Shown piece by piece: positions 36,103-36,789 of a stretch of DNA of 36,789 bases. The DNA is from Trichoplax sp. H2 (taxonomy: Eukaryota; Placozoa; Uniplacotomia; Trichoplacea). Made by a program: the position numbers and the translations under genes. Each line of letters opens with the position of its first letter. The stretch's first letter is position 1. Under the pieces are notes generated by a model. It worked only from the letters and a program-made list of their open reading frames with translations, was not told the DNA's origin and ran no database searches. The stretch spans positions 1 to 36,789 of the forward strand of contig NOWV01000360.1 of the NCBI GenBank assembly GCA_003344405.1, written 5' to 3'.

Positions 36103-36789
36103 AATTATAATTTTTTAAAAGATTAGGAATATGATAAAGATAAAGTAAACTAGCCTTTTAACAATTTTTTTGACATGGTGTAATATTGACATTTATACTT
36201 CGATACTGTATGGCCATTCGAGAGTTTATTTCAAAATTTTAAATATACTACCTCAATTTAGCGGTACTGTAAAGTATAATCTGAATGAAAAAAATTGGGA
36301 TATTTATTTATGAGTACTCTAGAATTTTATGTTATAATGAATACAACTGCATATATTTATTTGGTTTGTATATTGATATGGTGAATGAAAATTGTTTATA
36401 CAACCTGTAGTTGCGCTTTTTTGTTAAACTCTAAATAATAGTTAGATATTTAGAAGATTTCGACTTAGATGATTTCTAATTTAAGCTTTTAACACATTTT
36501 ATTAAAATTATATAATAATTAAATAGATTAATTTTAGGCTATTTTAAATCTGATTCGACACCTGCCTGCAGTATTAAAAATTATAATTTTAGCTTTAAGG
36601 TTACCAAATGCGAAAACAAATATTGAAACTTTCTATACGATTGGATAATTTCCTTTTGTTTAGATGTAAACAATGTAAAATGTTAAGAATAAAGATATTA
36701 TCAGTCCAAAAGAAATTTATGCTGTTCTGTATGAACTAAGACGTATTTGAGTAAAGCATTTTCAAGCTATGAGCTTCCTTTTATTGATT
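36099..36789. other. CPLANE1 3' flank, no gene seen
   Basis: Very AT-rich, with runs of T and A. It presumably contains the CPLANE1 3'UTR, with the second AATAAA at 36688-36693. No coding frame of note on either strand. Confidence 0.5.

Overview
The window looks like nuclear DNA from an early-branching animal. It is AT-rich, its genes are broken by GT-AG introns mostly of about 80-700 bases, and the three genes I can name are animal/eukaryotic families: holocytochrome c synthase, vasculin and the ciliary protein CPLANE1. The compact introns and AT-rich spacers would suit a placozoan such as Trichoplax, but this is inference; I cannot exclude another invertebrate. Nothing suggests bacterial, viral or organellar DNA.

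Layout. Positions 1-5700 hold weakly supported small genes: the acidic 3'-terminal exon of a gene entering from the left (860-995), a two-exon 82-residue coiled-coil protein (1316-1892), some marginal exon-like fragments, and a single-exon 131-residue orphan (5304-5699). Positions 7128-7772 are a higher-order repeat built on the palindromic words GTAC and TACAGTA/TACTGTA. HCCS (4 coding exons, + strand) spans 8734-10141. Vasculin/GPBP1 (12 coding exons, - strand) spans 14108 down to 11394 and converges on HCCS. Positions 14109-18976 are a long spacer with a second, looser cluster of the same GTAC repeats (about 16217-17990) and a short GC-richer island. CPLANE1 (22 coding exons, + strand) fills 18977-36098 and encodes about 3860 residues. 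The remainder is 3' flank.

I built each gene model by reading exons with GT/AG boundaries and checking that the phases join. The three named genes are phase-consistent from ATG to stop, so they appear intact. They belong to unrelated cellular systems: mitochondrial haem attachment, nuclear transcription, and ciliogenesis/planar polarity. No operon or shared pathway is implied. I did not find a clear undescribed system. The items most worth a second look are the palindromic GTAC repeat arrays, the paired C-terminal IDW motifs in CPLANE1, and the small orphan genes.
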